The notes below the pieces were generated by a model. That model was not told the origin of the DNA. It ran no database searches and was given only the letters and a program-made list of their open reading frames with translations. Positions 58,034 through 64,000 of a stretch of 64,000 nt of DNA are shown piece after piece (positions within the stretch are counted from its first letter, which is position 1; every line of letters starts with the position of its first letter). This stretch comes from Amphibalanus amphitrite (taxonomy: Eukaryota > Arthropoda > Thecostraca > Balanomorpha > Balanidae), in the NCBI RefSeq assembly GCF_019059575.1, contig NW_024881669.1, forward strand, positions 124,001 to 188,000, written 5' to 3'. Position numbers and translations under genes: made by a program.

Positions 58034-59476
58034 TTAGCAGGTAAGATTGAGTTAGTGTGAGTACCTACCTATAACTGGGTGCTACTGCTATGCAGGTTGG
58101 GTAGGCTGCAAATAATATGTGTGACAATTGAGGTTAGGTCAGCTGTCAGGTTATTCAGGCATACTCATTGCTCAGGTCACATTTTTATGGACACTTGGCA
58201 AATTACAAAACTAACATAACCTAATCTAAGCTAACCCGACTAAACCTACACAACTGCTTAGGAACTAAGCACCTACCTACTTGTGCCTACATCGCATACC
58301 ATGTCAAAACTCAAAGTAGAGTTCCTTGGTGGAAGATTACCCTCAGTACTTTTTATCCCAGCCCTGTGAAGAAAACTAATACTTCTAAGCTCTGAGTCAC
58401 TGCTGGCAATCCACAGGAAGAAACGCTGAGACTGAGAGCTTTGCCATTGTATATTGGACCAACAATCATGAATCACTATCATGAATGACTATGAACACAT
58501 CATATGATCACATCGTTGCTTGGATTGTCACATTGACAATTTTATAACAATCCTTTTTTCAAGAAATGCAGTAATGATTAACATCAAAATCAAGATAAAG
58601 TGGATTTAGTGATCCAAGCTTTCTCCTCCAGTTGCAGTAGCAATGGAATGATCGCACGTTTCATTTGCCAGACACTGAGTACCTGATGCACATTACAATC
58701 TGCATAGCATCTAAGCATAGTAAAGCTGCCAAAGTCCATTCATTCTAGATTTTTAACTTGATAGTTAGCACTAATTTATCTTGCTGTTGTAAGTTATCAT
58801 TCAATATTCATACCAATACATCAATATGCGCTCATCAGTCAACATTTTCTGGCATGATCCTGCTCCGCGTGCTCTTCAGTATTGCTCCAAGATCTGCAAT
58901 ATTATAGCTTGTTTTCGGCCAATAAGCTCTTTAAATTTTACTTTTTTTGCTGATATATGAGCCCGATCAACTTGCGTTTATCAACCAAAATTTCATAACT
59001 TCAAGTTCAACTTGATATTGATATTGCCCACAGCCCAGGAGTCAGGACCTCTGTCAGCCTCCTGGATACTTCGGATTGTTTTCAGTCACATGCTTCTTAA
59101 ATATGATATAAGTCAATCTTAAGGGATCCAAAACATCCAACAAACCGACGTACAAGAGTACGGAAACCACCAGATAAAGCCTTGGAACAGAGCCAAGTGG
59201 TGCTCCATTTGTTTGTTTACAATGATTGTAGTGCTGATGTATTTTTAGGACTCTGAAGGTCGGCTTATAAAAAATGAAACGTTTTTACAAAAGTTGTAAG
59301 GCAAGTAATATTTATCTGAAAGAACTAAAATATTCAAAAGCCAAACACTATGAAATACATGAATCAGAACGAAAAAGTAACCTAAAAATCCAGCCTCATC
59401 ACCGGCTCCTAAAACTGCAACAAAATCAGCACTTTTCCCCGCAACTCGTTGTCCAGACGTAAATATGCACCGTAGA
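58034..59476. other. AT-rich spacer
   Basis: No gene or transposon end recognised. Small duplications such as CTACTGGATACCTA-type words occur just before it (57596-57650). Confidence 0.4.
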
Positions 59477-60057
59477 TTTGAGTTGAGATAGCCAAAATGG
59501 GGTCCCTGGCTCACAATTACCGGTTTCGGCACTCACAACATCGGAAATATTGAATTTCAAAATTGCAGCATTCCTGCTTAGGAATACCCCTCTGAATGTG
59601 TGACGTCAGCGCAGATATCTAACGACTTTTAAATATTTGACTAAAACGTTTTGTAGCACGCGGTGGTATATGCTATTTGCGCGCAACATCTGCCGCAAAC
59701 GCCGCACTTCTAAAATAAACCCCGCGTTCGATGTCTCTCGGACGACGAAGATTCTACGTCGTCCGGCCAATCCCGTCCAAGGTCAGCGGGGGCTCGGCTG
59801 CGGTTAATGGTTATGGAACGTGATTGGCCGGACGGCGTAGAATCTTCGTCGTCCGAGAGACATCGAACGCGGGCAAAGTCACTAGAAACAGCGGAGATCC
59901 CAAAAAAGTAAACAAAAGTAAAAGTCTAATATCTTGAAAACCGGTGAATATTTTTCGGTGAAATTTGGTAGATATTCGTTTTCGCTCTTTCTGAACCGAG
60001 CGACATCACTTTCATGCCAATTCATAAACTTTTTTGAAGGTGGGAGGGTCCCTTTAA
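59477..60057. mobile_element. TTAA-type MITE, copy 2, incomplete and inverted
   Basis: This matches copy 1 (47867-48356) in the opposite orientation, from GTTGAGATAG at the left to GGTGGGAGGGTCCCTTTAA at the right. The left terminus is missing. A foldback element is inserted at 59721-59873. Confidence 0.7.
59721..59873. mobile_element. 153-bp foldback MITE
   Basis: The inverted arms are about 52 bp with one mismatch (CCCGCGTTCGATGTCTCTCG onward through GTCCGGCCAATC), leaving a short loop. It interrupts the MITE copy around it, and the other copy lacks it. The target duplication is unclear. Confidence 0.8.
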
Positions 60058-60068
60058 ATTTATCAGGC

Positions 60069-60260
60069 GCGGATTTGGGGGGGGGGGGCCGGGGGAACTA
60101 ATCTTGGCCCTTGGGGGAGGGCCTACGGCCTAGCCTAGGGACTTCTAGGCTAGGCCAAGGTCCCTAGGCCTTGGCCTAGGGACCGAAGCCCCTAGCTTAT
60201 CGAAAAATGCCGCCCTCCGGGCCTCCACCGCCGAAGGCGGAGCCAGGGCGGCATCCTACA
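60069..60260. mobile_element. fragment with hAT-like left end
   Basis: CAGGCGCGGATTTGG followed by a G run looks like a hAT-type terminus. The following sequence is rich in CCTAGGC palindromes and CCGCCCTCCGGG. No right end was found. Confidence 0.4.
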
Positions 60261-60543
60261 TGACACACGTCACACACATCACACCCAGTAGCAGCGGAAC
60301 ACCTGAGGAGGAGTGGCACTGCCGACTTTTGGTCCCATTCTTCCCATGCAACGCCCATAGGGCTAATGTTAAAATGGCAAAATCAAGGTGGGCACGGTGC
60401 CCCGGACCCCGGTGCCCCCTCGTTCCGCCACCTATGATCACACCATCACACCCCATCACACCATCCCTATGCATTGCGTCCATTGCATCCATTGCAAACC
60501 ATTGTTGCATGCATTGCATCGTCATCATTCTTGTGCACAGTGA

Positions 60544-60953
60544 CAGGGATGCGGAGTCGATGGATTTTTCGGTGACTCTGTCTCCCACTCCGGCCTCAAA
60601 AATCGACTCAGACATCCCGACTTTTTCGTCTTTTGTCCAATCGTGATGGCAAAAAATTTACGTCTGATATCTTTTATTTATCTTGCCTGAAAGTGAAGGC
60701 TGAAACCATGCCTTGCACGTCTTGGAATCTTCCAATGCTTTCTAGGAAACATGTACCTACCTATAAGTATTGCGGCATGACTGAGTCATGCATGACTGAG
60801 TCATGCGAAATTGACTCCGAGCTCCGACCCCGGAGTCGGAGTCGGTATGATTTTGGCGACTCCAGCTCGAACTCCGACTCCGGGCAAAACTGTCGACTCC
60901 GACCGACTCCGACCGACTCCGACTCTGACTCCGACTCCGACTCCGCAGCCCTG
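60544..60953. mobile_element. hAT-like MITE with GACTCC interior
   Basis: It starts CAGGGATGCGGAGTCG and ends as the reverse complement of CAGGGCTGCGGAGTCGGAG. CTTGTGCA occurs just outside both ends (6 bp and 9 bp away) and may be the 8-bp duplication. The interior has a GACTCC hexamer run at 60890-60945. It is related to 28087-28270. Confidence 0.7.
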
Positions 60954-61050
60954 CTTCGGTTGCTTGTGCATACCTCAGTCAGGGCTGCTCGGACCAATCT
61001 TCAGGGCGGAAAGACATCATCAGCCATTATGTATGTACCTTCCTAATCCA

Positions 61051-61161
61051 TAGCCAATGATATCCCATTCCTGCGTCAGCCACGTGCCGCCTGTGCCGCC
61101 CGCAATCGCATACTCCTCCGCATTCCAGCGAGCCGGCGCCGACCTTTGTCGCCATGGCAAC
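61051..61161 (+). promoter_or_regulatory. X-box promoter (RFX site) with CCAAT box
   Basis: GTCGCCATGGCAAC at 61148-61161 matches the ciliary X-box consensus GTHNCCATRGNAAC at every position. A CCAAT box lies about 95 bp upstream (AGCCAATGA near 61050). The stretch is CpG-rich, unlike its AT-rich surroundings. X-boxes bind RFX factors and typically sit 50-200 bp upstream of ciliary gene start codons (family knowledge). Confidence 0.55.
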
Positions 61162-61275
61162 GGCGGGACGCCGCATCGATAAACATGGCTGAGCACCGGC
61201 TGACATGCCGCCGCCGACCTTATGAGTTAGATACTTTCTGATACCAGGCAGTGCGGGTCTTGCCTGTGCGGACAA

Positions 61276-61439
61276 ATGGTGTGTGTGGACAAATCTTTGA
61301 GTGAAAAACACGGCATGGCCGCAGTTTTATCTCGGAAGATGTCTTCCGATAATGGACCAAACGTGTCGGCCACATACAGCTTTTCAAGTCAACCCAGAGC
61401 CATTTTTCAAGGACAGAGGACTTCAAAAAACGGCTCAAA
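61276..61439 (+). CDS. possible first coding exon of an unrecognised, perhaps ciliary, gene
   Basis: An open frame of 54 codons and two bases runs from ATG at 61276 (or the in-frame ATGGCC at 61315) to a strong donor CTCAAA|GTAAGTATC. It reads, among others, MSSDNGPNVSATYSFSSQP and AIFQGQRTSKNGS, which looks protein-like rather than repeat-derived. It begins about 115 bp after the X-box. I do not recognise the product, and no second exon was found before the window ends, where the DNA is transposon-rich. The coding call is tentative. Confidence 0.4.
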
Positions 61440-61609
61440 GTAAGTATCGCTTCAATGTTATGATATCTTAATGCGTAAAACGCCTATATATGGCCTTGAT
61501 GCGCCTGCTTTACAGTTTACATGACACGGCAGCGGGCAGGCCTGTGCACATTGCACAGTAGGTACACCGCTCACCGCTGCACACAGCCGCTATTTGAGTT
61601 CGGAAGTGG

Positions 61610-63280
61610 CCAAAATGCGATAACTCGTTAACCAGTTGACATTTTGCCAAGGAATTTTTATCATATGTGAAGTAAACCTTAAGGTCACGTATGGAAACGT
61701 ATGAGCATCCTGCTGATCCAGCTGATCCGTAAAAATATTTTTGCTTGTAATCCGCGGATGACGGGTATATCCCATAACGTGGGTGACTCGGGAGGGGATT
61801 CTGCATAGCTTCCCTGCTGTCTTCGAAACTACTCGTTCACACTGGTGAACGAGTCGTTCAATACTAAAAATTCAAACGGCTTCTGATAGGAATAGCTGAC
61901 AAACGAAACCTAACTTTGTTACAAAAGGTCATGGAAAGGTCATGGGTCACAAAAGGTCATGGAAAAGGTCATGGAAGGAAATGTATACATTTTTAAGGTC
62001 ATGTGACACATCTTTAAGGGTCCATTTCGGCAAAAGCATCTAAACATGATGTCATTTGGGTCGTCCGATTCGAAACTATTTCCATTCGACAAATGAAGGT
62101 CAGGTCACGGCGAGGTCAAAAAGGTCAAAATTTTGAAGTTGAACATTCTCAACAAAAAAAAGATGTGCATCCAGTGGCGGCGGATTCGATTTTGGCGCAG
62201 GGCCTCGGCTAACATGTTAACTACTGGGGCAAATGCCCCAGTAGAGTCGAGGAATGCCCCAGTAGTGGTCAGGCTTTGCCCAACCTCCACAAAATGACAA
62301 TATATCAATATTAACCTTCCAGGCGGTGGGGGGGGTCATTTTTTGCCCCCCTTTAGTTTTTTCAATATATCTCGAGAACCGCTGCGCCGATCGTCACCGA
62401 ACTTTCAGTACCCTCCCGGGAGCAGCTAGCGCACTTGGTGACCAAAAATTTTTCCAAAGGTTATGATAGGTTGGCCGCTAATGACGTCAGAGTGACGTCA
62501 TTTTTGCCATTTTCGACCGAAAAAAGGTTTCGCGGGAAGAGCTGTCAGGCCTACAGCTTTAGAGATACAGAAAAATATTTCAGACATAAAAGGTGTGGAA
62601 TTAAAAGGGCTACAAAACTGTTCTTTCGGTTTTTCGAATTTTGTGGATTTTGACCCCCCAAAAATATATTTTTTCAATATAATAGCCAAAAAATCCAAAA
62701 AGTTTTTTGAATTTCGAAAAAAAACGGAAAACTTGTCATAGTCCCTACCGCCTTCCATCTACATACCAAATTTGAGATCGATACCTCTTTTTTTGGCCAA
62801 GTTATAGCGAAAAAACTGTTCAAAATTGATGACGTCAAATTTTCAAACTCAATTTTTCGCAATTCTAGACCTCGTAGCGCAAAACAAAGACCACCATTAG
62901 ACTCCCCGTGCCGAGTTGCATCGAATCGATACCCATTTTATGCAAAAATATCAACTTTGAAATTTGACATTTTTTGACCTGACCTTGACCTGACCTCCAC
63001 CAGAAAGTGACCTAAACCGTACCTGATTGTCTTATAAACAACACCATTGAGTTGGAAATGAAAAACTGGCCATAAAACATGCATCACATAACCTTAGTAA
63101 AGTTGGGCTCATGTGGTGACCCTTGGTGACCTTTGGTGACCTGACCTGTGACCTGACCTGGTATGACCAGTGACCTCTAATAGCAACATATGTACTAGAC
63201 AACTGACGCCTTATCGCTGATTTTCGACAAAATGCGTTTTACTCGGTGTTTAGCGCTTTCCCTAGAAGCCCCGTGAACAG
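61610..63280. mobile_element. AT-rich transposon-derived block with AGGTCA words
   Basis: It carries repeated AGGTCA and GTGACCT motifs (about 61925-62120 and 62960-63180). At 62311 a TTAA is followed by CCTTCCAGGCGGTGGGGGGG, resembling the left end of a piggyBac-type MITE. The matching right end is not evident. Confidence 0.45.
62205..62264. repeat. hairpin family member 1
   Basis: AGGGCCTC and CTAACAT are followed by a perfect 11-bp stem CTACTGGGGCA / TGCCCCAGTAG with loop AA. A second TGCCCCAGTAG lies 9 bp later. Confidence 0.6.
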
Positions 63281-63281
63281 G

Positions 63282-63366
63282 GCCTCCTCTAACATACCCA
63301 CTGGGTGGGCAAATGCCCACCCAGTCGCCACAATTGCCCACCCAGTGGCGTCGATTTGCCCACCCA
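63282..63366. repeat. hairpin family member 2
   Basis: The same leader words (AGGGCCTC, CTAACAT), then a perfect 11-bp stem CTGGGTGGGCA / TGCCCACCCAG with loop AA. Two further TGCCCACCCAG-type copies follow. Confidence 0.6.
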
Positions 63367-63488
63367 GAAGCAAATGCAAAAATAAAGGTCCGGCCGGACG
63401 TCCGGTACTACCTTTCCGGTCGCTGTTTGACTAAAGGAAACTGGATGCTGTTTGAAGGTCAAAAAAAGTTTTCTGGTTGCTCGATATT

Positions 63489-64000
63489 CAGGAGCGTAGC
63501 CAGGATTTCCTCAAGGAGGGGGCTAAACGCACAAGGGCGCAAGATAACCCCCTCAAAATCCAAAAAGCCATCGGGTTGCATCCAATATTTTTTTTTGGAT
63601 GGGGCCCAAATAAATGGAAAAAATATTCATTAACAAACAATGTTAGAACTGAGGGGGTAAGCAGTATATGGGCCCCTGTTAGACAGGCCCACGAATAGCT
63701 TCATAGAGTCGCCAGCCGGTTCTGATGGCGGTCTGAGGACCCGTAGGTCGGATGAGGGTTCTTCAGACCGTCACAGGCCCCTATAGCCCATGAGAGCCTC
63801 GTAAGCCGTCTGAGGGTCATATAAGCCGTCTAGGGCCACTCAGACCGACAAAAGGCCCCTTGCACTTGCAGAGGCCCAGTCAGGCCGACGTAGGGCCCTC
63901 TCAGACAAACTAAGGGCCCGTTCAGGTCATTTGAGGGCCTCCTCAAACCGATAAGGGCCCCTCAGATCGACAGTGGATCCGATCCGAGCTCCCTCAAACC
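63489..64000. mobile_element. left part of a hAT-like element running off the window
   Basis: CAGGAGCGTAGCCAGG followed by a G-rich stretch matches the CAGGGGCG-type termini of the other hAT-like elements. From about 63720 to the end there is a degenerate tandem series around CTGAGGGCC and TCAGACCG, the same kind of interior as at 10906 and 49523. Confidence 0.65.

Noticed and set aside
61030-61145. Minus-strand reading WNAEEYAIAGGTGGTWL with a donor-like end
   Set aside because: It has no start codon in frame, matches no known family, and lies over the CCAAT/X-box promoter.

Overview
The window is animal nuclear DNA, most likely from a non-insect arthropod such as a crustacean (inference). 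It has intron-split genes with GT-AG junctions, GC-rich coding exons, a mu-class glutathione S-transferase (a class generally missing from insects), a nested LINE, and many small non-autonomous DNA transposons. Nothing looks bacterial or organellar.

Three genes can be read with confidence, all on the minus strand. A five-exon mu-class GST (9469 down to 2921, 216 aa) is complete. A PIX/ARHGEF7 (RtGEF) Rho/Rac exchange factor runs from 42937 down to 12737. Its 12 canonical exons join in phase into 597 aa carrying SH3, DH, PH, a proline-rich motif, the GIT-binding segment and a C-terminal coiled coil. Its ninth exon can also read through into a 7.67-kb open frame (22701-15029), giving a predicted second isoform of about 2,913 aa with a disordered Ser/Pro/Arg-rich tail. 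TAF10, a TFIID/SAGA subunit, lies just upstream (45064 down to 44329). At the right edge a perfect RFX X-box (61148) stands about 115 bp before a possible first exon on the plus strand (61276-61439).

The most unusual signal is that tandem arrays repeatedly sit on exon-intron junctions. At six or more splice junctions of GST and PIX, plus the PIX coding end, the repeat unit contains the splice site itself and often 8 to about 60 bp of the adjoining exon. Some arrays therefore offer several candidate splice sites, and two contain partial exon copies that still read in frame.

The right-hand 19 kb is AT-richer and built mainly of transposons. There is an I/jockey-type LINE that lost its reverse transcriptase region, split by a 3.9-kb hAT-like element with an exact 8-bp target duplication and a satellite interior. 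A second hAT-like element contains a TTAA-flanked piggyBac-type MITE. There are also several further MITEs, some carrying dense AGGTCA or CACGTG motifs. At the left end, a 1.14-kb TRIM-type LTR element with identical LTRs lies about 180 bp beyond the GST stop codon.
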